A stretch of DNA of 64,000 bases from Saccharospirillum impatiens DSM 12546 (GCF_000423605.1 NZ_AUIH01000009.1:1-64000), one strand, 5' to 3'. Numbered from the stretch's first letter, positions 18,768 to 29,181 are shown. Made by a program: numbers and translations. The notes: a model not told the origin generated them from the letters alone.

Positions 18768-19287
18768 TAAGGCCCCTGGATTCCCCCGCATAGACCGGCA
18801 ACGCTATCTTGCCCGATGGGTCACGCTGGCTGACAAGCCCGATGATGGCCTTCACGTCACTGACTTTCCCGGGCGCGACATCGATCATCATCAGAGTGCG
18901 GCCACGCTCTATATCGTCGTGAAAACACGCGAGGTGATGGTTCTCCTGATTGAGACCAATCAGACACCCTGCCCAACCCAACAACAATCCGAACAACAGG
19001 ACCAGCGCGAGCTGACCGCTGACATCCGTGGGTGCCAGGCCCAAACTGCCGGAAAGCATCAGCAGCAAACTGCCCAGCCCTAGCCCCAGCATGAGCCCCT
19101 GACTGCCCCGGTGCACAATGTCCTGGCGTGCCAGATAGGACGCGCTCCTCAACTGATGAACCGACAACCCGACTTCGTCCTGGCTGAGTACCTGGACGTA
19201 GGTGTTGTGCAGTGGGTAATGGGCCAATTCCGTGGCAATGTGCTCGGCGTGCTCAATGTCATCCGTGAGGTAATAGATACGTTTCAT
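18757..19287 (-). CDS. Hypothetical protein with central membrane hairpin
   Basis: 176 residues from the ATG preceded by GGAGG (a longer reading starting at 19368 lacks a ribosome site). The N-terminal part (KRIYYLTDDIEHAEHIATEL) and C-terminal part (TLMMIDVAPGKVSDVKAIIGL) look like two halves of a small alpha/beta domain. Between them lie two hydrophobic segments (about 65-85 and 92-112). This plan, a cytoplasmic sensor-like domain split by a membrane hairpin, occurs in several uncharacterised stress-associated proteins, but I cannot name a family. Convergent with trpS, divergent from the glycosyltransferase. Confidence 0.7.
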   Translation of the reverse strand: MKRIYYLTDDIEHAEHIATELAHYPLHNTYVQVLSQDEVGLSVHQLRSASYLARQDIVHRGSQGLMLGLGLGSLLLMLSGSLGLAPTDVSGQLALVLLFGLLLGWAGCLIGLNQENHHLACFHDDIERGRTLMMIDVAPGKVSDVKAIIGLVSQRDPSGKIALPVYAGESRGLSIS

Positions 19288-19380
19288 GATGGCCTCCATC
19301 CTTAGTCGGAGCTGGACGTAAGGTTGTACCGCGTTTACTCTCCGACGTCCGTTTATGTTGGTGAGCATTTGTCACAGCAG

Positions 19381-20658
19381 ATGACCAGAACCTCAAGTAG
19401 TTTCTCAAGTAAGTGCGCCTTGTTCATCGCCAAAAACTGGCCAGAGCCCGCATCAACGGCGGCTGGACGCCGTACACTGGACATTCTGGATCTGTGCCGG
19501 GAAGCCGGTTATCAGATCCACATCGCCAGCCCGGCAGACGCCTCACCGTTTCAACACGATCTGACAGACCTGGGTTATCAGTCGCATTCCATTGCGGTCA
19601 ACGACAGCGCTTTCGATGCCTGGATCGCCTCTCTGGCCCCCCAGTTGGTGATCTACGACCGGTTTGTCATGGAAGAACAATTTGGATGGCGGGTCCGGGA
19701 GCAGTGTCCCGACGCCGCAACCCTGCTCGACACCAGCGATTTTCACACGCTTCGCGAAGCCAGGCACCAGGCCGTACGTCAACACGACCGCGAAAACACC
19801 CCGCCCCCCTGGCCCGCGCCCGACCTCTTTACCGCAACCGCCGAACGCGAACTGGCGGCCATGGCTCGATGTGACTGTGTTGTCATGATCTCACGGGTTG
19901 AGATCGACCTGTTGCAGTCGGTCTTCAAGGTCCCGACTGAACGTTTGTTGTACCTGCCTTTTCTGATTCCCGACCTGCCCGACCCCAATGCCTGGCGATC
20001 TTATGCTGACCGCCAGCACCTGATGATGATCGGCGGCTTCAAACACGCGCCAAATAAAGACGCGGTTGCGTGGTTCAGGCAAACCGTCTGGCCACTGATC
20101 CGACCTCAACTCGCCGGGGTTGAGTGCCACGTGTACGGCGCCTACGCCGACCATGCCGTGCAACAGTGGCACGCTCCCCGCCAAGGCTTCTCAATAAAAG
20201 GCCGGTGTGACAACGCTCTGGAGACGCTCTCTCACTACCGACTGAACGTCGCGCCTCTGCGCTTTGGCGCCGGACAGAAAGGCAAAATACTGGAGGGCTG
20301 GTTATCCGGCACCCCCACGGTCACCACGCCCATCGGTGCCGAATCGATGGTCGACAGCGATGCCCTGGGCTATCCGCTCAGCGATGAACCGGAGCAACTG
20401 GCCGCCACCCTGGTCCAGCTGTACAGCAACCAGAATGACTGGACAAGAGTACAGACCTGCGGGCACGACGCATTGGAACAGGGGTTTTTGAGAGAGCACC
20501 ACGCACCCAGGTTCATTGCAGCACTGCATTCTTTGCAAGATAACCTGACGCACATCCGCCACCAAAACCTCTGGGGGCGGATACTCTGGCAGTCGCAACA
20601 CCGGGCAACCGAATACATGAGCCGCTGGATCGAAGCCAAGAACCGGCCACCCAACTGA
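19381..20658 (+). CDS. Glycosyltransferase, GT4-like
   Basis: 425 residues. It has the two-domain GT-B plan: an N-terminal Rossmann half (TLDILDLCREAGYQIHIASP) and a C-terminal nucleotide-sugar half with MMIGGFKHAPNKDAVAWF (about 215-232), VAPLRFGAGQKGKILEGWL (about 295-313) and PTVTTPIGAE, typical of family 4 retaining transferases. The acceptor is unknown and no polysaccharide genes adjoin it. A TTG at 19324 extends the frame but has no ribosome site; the ATG at 19381 is preferred. Followed by acnA without obvious functional link. Confidence 0.85.
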   Translation: MTRTSSSFSSKCALFIAKNWPEPASTAAGRRTLDILDLCREAGYQIHIASPADASPFQHDLTDLGYQSHSIAVNDSAFDAWIASLAPQLVIYDRFVMEEQFGWRVREQCPDAATLLDTSDFHTLREARHQAVRQHDRENTPPPWPAPDLFTATAERELAAMARCDCVVMISRVEIDLLQSVFKVPTERLLYLPFLIPDLPDPNAWRSYADRQHLMMIGGFKHAPNKDAVAWFRQTVWPLIRPQLAGVECHVYGAYADHAVQQWHAPRQGFSIKGRCDNALETLSHYRLNVAPLRFGAGQKGKILEGWLSGTPTVTTPIGAESMVDSDALGYPLSDEPEQLAATLVQLYSNQNDWTRVQTCGHDALEQGFLREHHAPRFIAALHSLQDNLTHIRHQNLWGRILWQSQHRATEYMSRWIEAKNRPPN

Positions 20659-20789
20659 GCGGTATGGAACGCCGGTGAACGCCTGAACACTGACCAGATA
20701 GGCAGACTCAATCGCCTCGGGACTGGACTTCCCGACTGACTGTGCCAATGTTAGGCGTTGTTATTCATTCGTTTTCATCGGGAGGGCCC

Positions 20790-23525
20790 ATGACCGACTC
20801 ATTCAACGCCCGCGATACGCTCACTGTTGGCGATCAGCACTACCAGTTTTACAACCTCAATGCGCTGGCAAAAGACTACGACATTGACCGCCTGCCTTTC
20901 TCGCTGAAAATCTTGCTTGAGAACCTGTTGCGCAAAGAGGACGGCAAGAACGTCACGGCCGCCGACATTACTGCCCTGTGTCAGTGGGATGCCAAAACCG
21001 AGCCAAGCCATCAAGTCGGTTTTTCACCCGCCCGCGTGGTGTTGCAGGATTTTACCGGCGTTCCAGCCGTTGTAGACCTGGCCGCGATGCGAGCGGCGAT
21101 GCGCGAGCTCGGCGGCGACCCGGCGCTGATTAATCCGCGCAGTCAGGTGGACCTGGTGATCGACCATTCGGTCATGGTTGATTTTTACGGCCAACCTGAC
21201 TCCCTGGCCAAAAACACCGAACGTGAATTTGAACGAAACGCGGAGCGTTATCAGTTCTTGCGCTGGGGCCAGCAAGCGTTTTCCAATTTCCGGGTGGTCC
21301 CGCCGGGCACTGGCATTGTGCATCAGGTCAACCTGGAATACCTGGCCGATGTCGTCATGACTGAAGAGAAAGATGGCGAAACCTGGGCGCTACCGGACAC
21401 GCTGGTGGGAACCGACTCCCACACCACCATGATCAACGGGTTGGGAGTATTGGGCTGGGGGGTCGGCGGCATCGAAGCCGAAGCCGCCATGCTCGGACAA
21501 GCCATTACCATGTTGATACCGGAAGTCATCGGCTTCAAATTCACCGGTCAGATGCCCGAAGGCACCACCGCCACCGACCTGGTGTTGACCGTGACGCAAA
21601 TGCTGCGTGAAAAAGGCGTGGTCGGTAAATTTGTCGAATTCTATGGCGATGGACTCGACAACCTGCCCCTTGCAGACCGTGCCACCATCGCCAACATGGC
21701 GCCCGAATACGGCGCCACCTGTGGCATCTTTCCCATTGATCGGGAAACACTGCGCTACCTTGAGCTGTCCGGGCGTGAGCAGTCGGTCCGGGATCGGGTT
21801 GAAGCCTATGCCAAGACCCAGGGCCTGTGGCGGGATACTGGCGCAAGGGAGGCTGAATACAGCGACACCCTGACCCTGGATCTGGGTACCGTGGTACCCA
21901 GCATTGCAGGCCCCAAGCGGCCCCAGGACCGCGTACGCCTGAGTGATGCCAGTAGCGCCTTTGACCAGCTACTTCAACACGACGCCGATACCATCTCTAC
22001 CGATAAAACCCCTGAACAGGGTCGCTTTGAAGGCGAAGGCGGCCAGACGGCTGTAGACAGCGTAAACCTGCGTGACCGCGGTGCCGTTGAATATGAAATA
22101 GACGGTGAAAAACACCTGCTCAAACACGGAGCCGTCGTCATTGCCGCCATCACCAGTTGTACCAATACATCCAACCCGGCGGTCATGGTCGCAGCGGGCC
22201 TGGTGGCCAAAAACGCTCACGAACGTGGCCTCACCGTTAAGCCCTGGGTAAAAACATCGCTGGCCCCGGGGTCTCAAGTTGTGCCGGCGTACCTCGAAAA
22301 AGCCGGCGTCATGAAACCGCTCGATGCCCTCGGCTTCAATATCGTCGGCTTTGGCTGCACCACCTGCATTGGCAATTCAGGCCCACTGCACCCGGCCATT
22401 CAAAACGCGATTCGCGCAGGCAGCCTTAAAGTTTCATCTGTTTTGTCCGGCAACCGCAATTTCGAGGGTCGTATCCACCAGGATGTGCCGACCAACTATC
22501 TCGCCTCGCCTCCTCTGGTCGTCGCTTATGCACTGGCGGGCTCCATGACGGTCGATCTGACTCGCGAGCCCCTGGGCACCGGAAAAGACGGCCAACCGGT
22601 TTACCTGAAAGACATCTGGCCCAGCCAGCATGACATCGCTGAAACGGTGCAATCCGCATTGGGATCGGGCCTGTATCAGGAAAAATACAAGGATGTATTC
22701 TCCGGCACCCAGGCCTGGCGGGAACTCCCCGTCCCCAGAGACGAGATCTACAGCTGGCCAGAGTCTACCTATGTCAAACAGCCGCCCTATTTTGAGGGCA
22801 TGTCAAAAACGCCCAGCGCGCCCGGGGCAGTGGACAATGCACGGTGCCTGGTAAAAGTCGGCGATTCGATCACCACAGACCATATTTCCCCGGCCGGTGC
22901 CATTAAGCCCGACAGCCCCGCAGGGCGCTACTTACAAGAGCAAGGTGTCAGCACGGAAGATTTCAACAGCTACGGTTCGCGCCGGGGCAACCACGAAGTG
23001 ATGCTGCGTGGCACCTTCGCTAACGTGCGCCTGCGCAACCAAATGGCACCCGGCACTGAAGGCAGTTGGACCAAACACCTACCCAGTGACGAGATCATCA
23101 GCATCTATGATGCCGCCATGCGCTATCAGCACGACAACACCCCCCTGGTCGTACTCGCCGGTAAAGAATACGGCACCGGCTCCTCCCGGGACTGGGCCGC
23201 CAAGGGCACCAATCTGCTCGGTGTTAAAGTGGTTATTGCGCAAAGCTACGAGCGCATTCACCGGTCCAATCTGGTTGGTTTTGGGGTCTTGCCCTTGCAA
23301 TTCATGGAGGGTGAGTCGGTTGAGAGCCTTGGTTTGACCGGAGAAGAGTCTTTCTCAGTCGAGGCTTTGCAAGGCGAACCGGAGCAGGTCACCGTTCATG
23401 TGAAGGATGCCAGTGGCACGCAACGCAGCTTTGAGGCCCGAGTGCGAATCGATACTGCCGTCGAGTGGGACTACTACCGGCATGGCGGTATTCTGCACTT
23501 TGTCCTGCGAGACCTGATCAACTAA
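20790..23525 (+). CDS. acnA: Aconitate hydratase A
   Basis: 911 residues from the ATG with GGGAGGG just upstream. AcnA/IRP1-type: [19 protein letters not shown] (about 205-223), first cluster cysteine in [10 protein letters not shown] (about 450), the other two in [12 protein letters not shown] (about 515), and the C-terminal swivel domain with [11 protein letters not shown] (about 795). Isomerises citrate and isocitrate in the TCA cycle using a [4Fe-4S] cluster. Not AcnB, which has a different domain order, and not AcnD, since no prpF or methylcitrate genes adjoin it. Confidence 0.96.
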   Translation: MTDSFNARDTLTVGDQHYQFYNLNALAKDYDIDRLPFSLKILLENLLRKEDGKNVTAADITALCQWDAKTEPSHQVGFSPARVVLQDFTGVPAVVDLAAMRAAMRELGGDPALINPRSQVDLVIDHSVMVDFYGQPDSLAKNTEREFERNAERYQFLRWGQQAFSNFRVVPPGTGIVHQVNLEYLADVVMTEEKDGETWALPDTLVGTDSHTTMINGLGVLGWGVGGIEAEAAMLGQAITMLIPEVIGFKFTGQMPEGTTATDLVLTVTQMLREKGVVGKFVEFYGDGLDNLPLADRATIANMAPEYGATCGIFPIDRETLRYLELSGREQSVRDRVEAYAKTQGLWRDTGAREAEYSDTLTLDLGTVVPSIAGPKRPQDRVRLSDASSAFDQLLQHDADTISTDKTPEQGRFEGEGGQTAVDSVNLRDRGAVEYEIDGEKHLLKHGAVVIAAITSCTNTSNPAVMVAAGLVAKNAHERGLTVKPWVKTSLAPGSQVVPAYLEKAGVMKPLDALGFNIVGFGCTTCIGNSGPLHPAIQNAIRAGSLKVSSVLSGNRNFEGRIHQDVPTNYLASPPLVVAYALAGSMTVDLTREPLGTGKDGQPVYLKDIWPSQHDIAETVQSALGSGLYQEKYKDVFSGTQAWRELPVPRDEIYSWPESTYVKQPPYFEGMSKTPSAPGAVDNARCLVKVGDSITTDHISPAGAIKPDSPAGRYLQEQGVSTEDFNSYGSRRGNHEVMLRGTFANVRLRNQMAPGTEGSWTKHLPSDEIISIYDAAMRYQHDNTPLVVLAGKEYGTGSSRDWAAKGTNLLGVKVVIAQSYERIHRSNLVGFGVLPLQFMEGESVESLGLTGEESFSVEALQGEPEQVTVHVKDASGTQRSFEARVRIDTAVEWDYYRHGGILHFVLRDLIN

Positions 23526-23567
23526 GCACCGGGAGCATTCGGACCCAGACGGGGATAACCCATCACT

Positions 23568-23592
23568 GCGGGGCAGACCGGTTCTGCCCCGC
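23568..23592 (+). terminator. Hairpin after acnA
   Basis: GCGGGGCAGA / TCTGCCCCGC, ten pairs, five-base loop, 43 bases past the acnA stop. No T-run follows, so it is terminator-like or an mRNA end stabiliser. Confidence 0.5.
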
Positions 23593-23697
23593 GCCCAACT
23601 TGGTCTGGTGGCTTTCTGGCGCCAATCAGAGACTGAATATTGACAGCTCACCGGCTTTTTTCGACAAGACTTGGCCACAGGTCATATTTTTGACGAT

Positions 23698-23721
23698 TAC
23701 ACCCCTGTTTTTAGAGGTGTA
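23698..23721 (+). promoter_or_regulatory. Inverted repeat upstream of a small gene
   Basis: TACACCCCT and AGAGGTGTA, 8 of 9 paired, separated by six bases, in the 290-base space between acnA and the small gene at 23815. Possible operator; no regulator is identified. Confidence 0.3.
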
Positions 23722-23814
23722 TCACACTTTTACCCTCGACTGCATCACAGAGTTAGTCATCATGCGTCATCCATAATACCCTGCATTTACGATTATGGTG
23801 TCGACAGAACCTAC

Positions 23815-24078
23815 ATGTTTATAGACGGACTGACAGAACAGGAAAAACAGCAACTCGCGGTGTTCTTGCGCGAACGCGACCATACGCCTTTTATGGTGAT
23901 CAAACACGCCTATGCTGCAGCCCAATGCCAGCGCCGCGGTGTAGATATCCACCCGATTGACCTTAAGTACCTGATCCTGCTCGATGAAGCCATAGCCGAG
24001 CTTCATGGCAAGCACCGGATTGGCAGTGCCCTTATCTACGACGAGCCCCGCACCCAGGCTGGCCAGGATCTAGCCTAG
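23815..24078 (+). CDS. Small hypothetical protein
   Basis: 87 residues, no membrane span, no signal peptide. It starts MFIDGLTEQEKQQLAVFLRE and contains a likely amphipathic C-terminal helix (LKYLILLDEAIAELHGKHRIG). The frame stays open upstream to about 23671, but that part reads as non-coding; the ATG at 23815 lacks a strong ribosome site, so the start is uncertain. No family recognised. Lies alone between acnA and dps. Confidence 0.55.
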   Translation: MFIDGLTEQEKQQLAVFLRERDHTPFMVIKHAYAAAQCQRRGVDIHPIDLKYLILLDEAIAELHGKHRIGSALIYDEPRTQAGQDLA

Positions 24079-24236
24079 GCGCACAAGCCACTTCTGCCAT
24101 CAAGCAATAGTTTAAAGCGATCATATTTTTTAACATGATACTATTAGGCTATCAAAGGGTTTAACTCCTTTCATTCGCCCTCACCTCTGTACTGTAAGAC
24201 ACTAGTCCTGAACATTCTTAACAGAAGGAGGTGCCC

Positions 24237-24710
24237 ATGAGTACCAACGCAATTGGATTGAACACGGCCAGTGCAGAAAAGCTGGCCTCAGGCCTGAACG
24301 AGCTGCTGGCAAATTATCAGGTGTTCTACATGAATGCCCGTGGCTTTCACTGGAACATCAAGGGTGAAAACTTCTTCGAGCTGCACGTCAAATTTGAAGA
24401 GTTGTACACCAATTTGCTGACCAAGATTGACGAAGTCGCAGAGCGCATTCAGACGCTGGGGCACGAGCCCGTGCACAGCTACAGCAAATATCTGGAAAGC
24501 GCCAGCATCAAGGAACAGACCCGGGTACGCGATGGGCGTGCTGCCGTAGGGCACATTCTGGAATCCTATCAGGCTATGATAGGCAAGCAACGCGCCTTGC
24601 TGTCGTTGGCCCAGGACGCCAGCGATGAAGGCACAGCAGCCCTGATGGGCGACTACATCCGCGAGCAAGAAAAAGATGTGTGGATGTATCGGTCTTACCT
24701 GGGCGAGTAA
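24237..24710 (+). CDS. dps: Dps-family ferritin-like DNA-binding/ferroxidase protein
   Basis: 157 residues. The ATG follows an excellent ribosome site (AGAAGGAGG, five-base spacing); the GTG six bases earlier is ignored. The inter-subunit ferroxidase ligands are visible: His in GFHWNIKG (about 34) and Asp/Glu in TKIDEVAERIQTLG (about 61-65). Dps dodecamers oxidise and store iron and shield DNA during oxidative stress or starvation. The leader holds AT-rich inverted repeats (24,120-24,160) that could be operators, but I could not match them convincingly to OxyR or Fur sites. Confidence 0.95.
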   Translation: MSTNAIGLNTASAEKLASGLNELLANYQVFYMNARGFHWNIKGENFFELHVKFEELYTNLLTKIDEVAERIQTLGHEPVHSYSKYLESASIKEQTRVRDGRAAVGHILESYQAMIGKQRALLSLAQDASDEGTAALMGDYIREQEKDVWMYRSYLGE

Positions 24711-24758
24711 GGCACTGGCCCCAAAAGCAGCCTGATCCCAATAATCGGGCTTTCACTG

Positions 24759-24786
24759 ACCCGGGCAGCAATGCCCGGGTTTTTTA
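24759..24786 (+). terminator. Rho-independent terminator of dps
   Basis: ACCCGGGC / GCCCGGGT stem, six-base loop AGCAAT, then TTTTTT. Strong and well placed 49 bases past the stop. Confidence 0.9.
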
Positions 24787-24995
24787 CTTTTACCTTGATC
24801 AGCCTGAAACAAGCTGGTATTTATAACCGCTGGATGCCATGGAACTGGCCCTCAGGTGCTGTCTCGTTCAAGCCCTTTGTACTGCTTCGTCATTCTACCC
24901 AGTCCAACCGTCGTTCTGTTGTGCAACAACCCGATAAACCGTCGCGCGGCACCGATGCGTCGCTAATGTCATTGTGCGTTCAAAGGAGTGAGCCC

Positions 24996-26123
24996 ATGCA
25001 ATACCCGTCACTGGAATCCTTACGAGGGCTGGCCGCCATTATGGTTGCCCTGATACATTCGAGTTTTGTCGTCGCTACTTACCCACCCCTGGTTGAACAA
25101 GCCTCAATTTTTGTTGATTTTTTCTTCATTCTCTCGGGCTTTGTCATGGCCCTCGCTTACGCAGACAAAATAGACCAGGGGCTTAGCTTCAAGTCTTTTA
25201 CCCTCCTTCGCTTTGGACGCCTGTACCCATTGCACCTGTTTATGCTGCTGCTTTGGCTACCTTACATTCTCCTGAAAGGGTACGCCCATTTTGAAATGGG
25301 CCTGGGGGGAAACCCATTCGACAAAAACAGTCTGAGCAACTTCCTGGCGAACCTGTTTCTGGTGAACGGCATGGGGGTCACTGAAACACTCAGCTGGAAC
25401 TACCCGGCCTGGAGCATCAGTGTTGAATTCTTTACCTATCTGGTATTTTTCGCATTCATTGCCACTACACCGAAAGACCGGAAACCCTTACTTTATTTGC
25501 TGGTCAGTCTGTTTTCTTATGCATTGCTGTATATGCAAACCGGTTCATCACTGCTCAGTGCAGACCATTTCGGTTTTCCGCGCTGTGTCGCTGGCTTCTT
25601 TTTGGGTGCCTTTGTATTTACGCAAACACAAGGCAAGCGTCTAACACTAAAGCCGATGGCCAGTCACCTACTGGAATCCTCAGTAATGCTGGCCATGCTG
25701 TTTCTGGTCTGGAAATCCCACGACGCAAAAGTCATTCAGCTAGCCACTTTTGTCAGCTTCGGCTTATTGATAGGTGTCTTCACACTGCAGGCTGAAGGAT
25801 GGCTCAGTGCACTGCTATCGACGGCACCACTGATGTTCATTGGCACGCTGTCGTATTCCATCTATATGACACATGCGCTGATTTTCATCGTCATAGACAA
25901 CCTGACCGAGTATGTCATTGGGTTACCAACCAGTGAAATATATCGGGTGGGCATGGGCTCGCTGCAAGTGTTCAAAACGCCCTATGCCGGCCTGATAAAC
26001 TTGCTGGCACTGGCTCTGGTAGTCGCCTTTTCCTATGGGACCTATACCTTGATTGAGAAGCCATGGCGAGCCCGGTTCCGGCGCTGGGCACTCGAACGAA
26101 AATCATTATTAAATCCAGGCTAA
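24996..26123 (+). CDS. Acyltransferase family 3 membrane protein (OafA/YrhL-like)
   Basis: 375 residues from the ATG with AAAGGAG upstream; a longer frame from 24771 would run through the dps terminator and is rejected. The N-terminus SLESLRGLAAIMVALIHSSF carries the family's active-site histidine, followed by FFFILSGFVMALAY and RFGRLYPLHLFMLLLW, then about eight more spans and the basic C-terminal EKPWRARFRRW. These integral membrane enzymes acylate cell-surface sugars. Substrate unknown. Confidence 0.9.
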   Translation: MQYPSLESLRGLAAIMVALIHSSFVVATYPPLVEQASIFVDFFFILSGFVMALAYADKIDQGLSFKSFTLLRFGRLYPLHLFMLLLWLPYILLKGYAHFEMGLGGNPFDKNSLSNFLANLFLVNGMGVTETLSWNYPAWSISVEFFTYLVFFAFIATTPKDRKPLLYLLVSLFSYALLYMQTGSSLLSADHFGFPRCVAGFFLGAFVFTQTQGKRLTLKPMASHLLESSVMLAMLFLVWKSHDAKVIQLATFVSFGLLIGVFTLQAEGWLSALLSTAPLMFIGTLSYSIYMTHALIFIVIDNLTEYVIGLPTSEIYRVGMGSLQVFKTPYAGLINLLALALVVAFSYGTYTLIEKPWRARFRRWALERKSLLNPG

Positions 26124-26225
26124 AGCAAGGCCTTTTTAATAGGCGAAGCGAGCCTCGACCGGCAAAAGAGGCCGGCTGGCTTGCCCGCCTCCTAAAAGCA
26201 TTCTATGATGCCGCCCACAAACAGA

Positions 26226-26383
26226 CGGTTATTGGTGTACGGGAAATCAGTGAAAACCTGATGCTGCCCCCGCAACGGTAACAGGACGGGCACGGCAACC
26301 AGCCACTGCGCAAGCGGGAAGGCGCCAAGCCAAAGTGGATTCTGCTGAATTTACTTACGTTCTTAAGCCCGGAGACCGGCCAG
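26226..26383 (+). promoter_or_regulatory. Cobalamin (AdoCbl) riboswitch
   Basis: The B12-box core GCTGCCCCCGCAACGGTAAC (with flanking GGGAA and GTGAAAACC) is clear at about 26262-26284, and the 3' half ends AAGCCCGGAGACCGGCC at 26365-26381. This is the standard cobalamin element, 150 bases before btuB. B12 should repress btuB and tonB by sequestering the ribosome site. Confidence 0.95.
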
Positions 26384-26532
26384 TGACTGAATACCCTGTT
26401 GTTGCGGAGGGCAACAAAGTGGATTTCTGTCATTCGGTCCGACGGTCACGTTGGCTTTGTCGTGACCGCTTGTCAGCCGCTAGACTTGTCCCTTCGTTTA
26501 TTCATCCAATATGAATGACGAAAGGAACCTCA

Positions 26533-28356
26533 ATGAATCGTATTACGTTTACAGCACCAATACTGCTGCTGACATCTGCACTGCCTACAACGGCAGTCGC
26601 TGAAGATGTCGTCGTGACAGCCACCCGATATGAAACCCCGATAACTCAAACCCTGTCGGCCGTTACGGTACTGACCGAAGAAGACCTGAAGCGCTATCAG
26701 GACGACGACCTCGGCACCCTGCTGAGCCGACTCGCCGGCGTCGGCCTGGTCAATTCAGGCAGCCTGGGTGCCACCAGTAATGTGTTGCTCAGAGGGACCT
26801 CGAGCAGTCAGGTTCTGGTGCTGATCGATGGCGTACCGTCAGTCAGTGCCTCCACCGGGCAAACGTCTTTCTCCAGCATCCCCTTATCGAATATTGAACG
26901 CATAGAAGTGGTACGCGGGCCGGTATCAAGCCTCTATGGCGCCAATGGCATCGGTGGGGTTATTCAGGTGTTTACCAAGTCACCGGCCAAAGCCAATGAC
27001 GATGTCTATGTGACGGGCAGCTACGGCAGTAATAATTTCCGTCGAGTCGGTGCAGGCTTTCAGTTTTCAACCGATAAAACACGGGCAGCTGCAGATATCT
27101 TCTACACCGGTACCGATGGCTTTGACAGTACGACACTGACCTCAGACTCCAACAAAGACGCCGATGGTTTCAGTCAGTACGCGGGCAACCTCTCGGTGGA
27201 TACCCGCCTGTCCGATGACCTGCTACTCGGGATAAACCATATTCAATCAAGCAGCAAGGCCCATTACGACTCGGTCTGTTACACCGGCTTCACAGCGACT
27301 GAAATTGACTGGCAAACCCAGACTGAACTGGTCAACTCCTCCCTGTCACTGGACTACGATCTGTCTGGCACTACACGATTCAGTACTCGTATCGGCCGGT
27401 ATGTAGACGACAGCGTCAACAGCGACGGGGATGATTCGGCCAATGACACCCAGTTTAAAACGACTGGCTATACAGCCAATGCTTTAGCCGAACGTAACCT
27501 GGGCGACGTTACTGCCATTCTCGGACTCGATGTCGATAGCGTCGAACTGGAATCGACTACCAATTACGACGAAAACGAACGTCTGAATACCGGTATTTTT
27601 ACCAGCCTGGCCACCTATGTCGGCGATTTTGGGCTCCAGGGCAGTCTGAGGTTCGACAACAACAGCGCCTATGACACCTACACTACCGGAACGCTCGGCG
27701 CATCCTACCTGGTTAATGACTCACTGGAATTGATCGGGTCAGCTGGCACTGCCTTCAGAGCCCCTAGCTTCAACGAACTGTATTTTCCAGGCTACGGCGA
27801 TGAGAACGTAGAACCTGAAGAATCCCGGAGTGTTGAGTTGGCCCTGAGGCAGTTTACTGTGGGTGGCGAGTGGCGTCTCAGCGCCTATCGGATAGACACC
27901 ACCAACCTGATCGGCTCTGACCCGAACACCGTCACAGCAACCAACATCAACGAAGCCCGCATTCACGGTCTTGAACTGGATGTCACCCAACAATTCGGCG
28001 CCTTCGATCTCGCTGTGAACTCCACCCTGACGGATGCGCGAGACGCAGATGATGAGCGACTCAACAATCGCCCTGAATGGACACTCTTTGCCGCCCTCGG
28101 CTACGATTATGGACAATGGCGATTTAATACGGACCTGCAAACAGAGAGTGGTCGTAAAAATGGTGCTGTTGCACTGGGCGACTATGCCATTCTGGGTCTG
28201 GGCAGTCGGATCAGCCTGAATGACAGCAGCACGTTGAGTGCCCGTGTGGACAATGTACTGGATGAAGACTATGTCACCAACTACGACAGTTCCTCGGACT
28301 CCTACTACAACACCCCCGGCCGAAGCTTCAAGTTATCAGCCAAATATCACTTCTAG
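26533..28356 (+). CDS. btuB: TonB-dependent vitamin B12 receptor
   Basis: 607 residues. Signal peptide to about residue 22 (LPTTAVAE), then a TonB box EDVVVTATR at the mature N-terminus, a plug domain with GTSSSQVLVLIDGVP and IERIEVVRGPVSSLYGANGIGGVIQV (quoted here as IEVVRGPVSSLYGANGIGG), and a beta-barrel ending in a C-terminal Phe (KYHF), as outer-membrane assembly requires. The barrel signature near the end is LSARVDNVLDEDYVT. The cobalamin riboswitch upstream fixes the substrate class. The start at 26533 is chosen because AAAGGAA precedes it; an in-frame ATG at 26515 overlaps that site. Confidence 0.94.
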   Translation: MNRITFTAPILLLTSALPTTAVAEDVVVTATRYETPITQTLSAVTVLTEEDLKRYQDDDLGTLLSRLAGVGLVNSGSLGATSNVLLRGTSSSQVLVLIDGVPSVSASTGQTSFSSIPLSNIERIEVVRGPVSSLYGANGIGGVIQVFTKSPAKANDDVYVTGSYGSNNFRRVGAGFQFSTDKTRAAADIFYTGTDGFDSTTLTSDSNKDADGFSQYAGNLSVDTRLSDDLLLGINHIQSSSKAHYDSVCYTGFTATEIDWQTQTELVNSSLSLDYDLSGTTRFSTRIGRYVDDSVNSDGDDSANDTQFKTTGYTANALAERNLGDVTAILGLDVDSVELESTTNYDENERLNTGIFTSLATYVGDFGLQGSLRFDNNSAYDTYTTGTLGASYLVNDSLELIGSAGTAFRAPSFNELYFPGYGDENVEPEESRSVELALRQFTVGGEWRLSAYRIDTTNLIGSDPNTVTATNINEARIHGLELDVTQQFGAFDLAVNSTLTDARDADDERLNNRPEWTLFAALGYDYGQWRFNTDLQTESGRKNGAVALGDYAILGLGSRISLNDSSTLSARVDNVLDEDYVTNYDSSSDSYYNTPGRSFKLSAKYHF

Positions 28357-28380
28357 TATGGCTCTTAAAATGAGGTTCCG

Positions 28381-29181
28381 ATGAAACCTGCCTGGCTTGT
28401 CGCAGTTACCCTTTCAGTTGCAGCCCATATTGCACTGATTGTGTGGTTGCCTGGCCAGGCATTCGTGTATGAACCCGAATCAAGCGGCAACATTTCTGTC
28501 AATCTGATGCCGCTCGCAGCTGCGCCAGTGAATAACACAGTCAACGAACAACAACCGTTGAGCCGTGAATCAGCCACCCCTCAAACAGTGAATCAAACGC
28601 TGAGACCGGAACCCCAGACAGAATCGACAGTTCAGACTGAGAAAAACACTCGATCTGCGGTGGCAGCCACAGAAGAGACGCCCCGGCTGACTCTGCCAAA
28701 CGAGCAAGAACAGGAACAGGAACAGGAACAGGAACAGGAACAGGAACAGGAACAGGAACAGGAACAGGAACAGGAACAGGAACAGTCTGAGCCCGTTAAG
28801 ACAGCGGTCAACAATGATTCGCTCACAACGGGTACATTACCCCTATCACCGGGGCCACCTTTGCCAGAATCATCAGGGACGGAGATTGTTCAAACAGAAG
28901 ACCAGCGTGAAGACGTGAAAATCTGGCTACAGGAAGCCTTATCCAGGCAGATGACCTACCCCGCGCTGGCTAAACGTCGTGGCTGGGAGGGTTCCGTTGA
29001 GGTGAGCATTGAAATGTATCCAAATGGTGACTTTACGGCTGACATTCTGACCCCGGCACACCGGGATATATTTAATGAAACCGCCCTGGCGGCATTGGAA
29101 AGCATCATTGTCAGTTCTCACTATTGTTGTCTGGACAAAACGACTCGCTTGGCAATGACAATTGAGTTCCAACTCAACTGA
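28381..29181 (+). CDS. TonB-like energy transducer with Glu-Gln repeat linker
   Basis: 266 residues. One N-terminal span (LVAVTLSVAAHIALIVWLPG), a long periplasmic linker, and a C-terminal TonB domain with MTYPALAKRRGWEGSVEVSIEMYP here quoted in part as YPALAKRRGWEGSVEVS (about 200-217). In place of the usual Pro-rich EP/KP linker it has about 14 consecutive Glu-Gln pairs. It follows btuB by 24 bases and should share the cobalamin riboswitch, so it probably drives BtuB. No exbB-exbD nearby. Confidence 0.88.
   Translation: MKPAWLVAVTLSVAAHIALIVWLPGQAFVYEPESSGNISVNLMPLAAAPVNNTVNEQQPLSRESATPQTVNQTLRPEPQTESTVQTEKNTRSAVAATEETPRLTLPNEQEQEQEQEQEQEQEQEQEQEQEQEQEQSEPVKTAVNNDSLTTGTLPLSPGPPLPESSGTEIVQTEDQREDVKIWLQEALSRQMTYPALAKRRGWEGSVEVSIEMYPNGDFTADILTPAHRDIFNETALAALESIIVSSHYCCLDKTTRLAMTIEFQLN
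28708..28785 (+). repeat. Hexanucleotide microsatellite, GAACAG x13
   Basis: Thirteen perfect tandem copies of GAACAG inside the tonB-like gene, preceded by one degenerate unit (GAGCAA). Each unit encodes Glu-Gln, so slippage changes linker length without a frameshift. Confidence 0.97.

Noticed and set aside
24110-24165. OxyR site upstream of dps
   Set aside because: Only one half (ATAC-N7-CTAT) resembles the OxyR consensus; the required second half does not match.
24771-24995. Longer N-terminus for the acyltransferase
   Set aside because: It would overlap the dps terminator and has no ribosome site; the family N-terminus aligns from 24996.
28708-28785. CRISPR or non-coding repeat array
   Set aside because: Six-base perfect units without spacers, in frame within a TonB-like protein.
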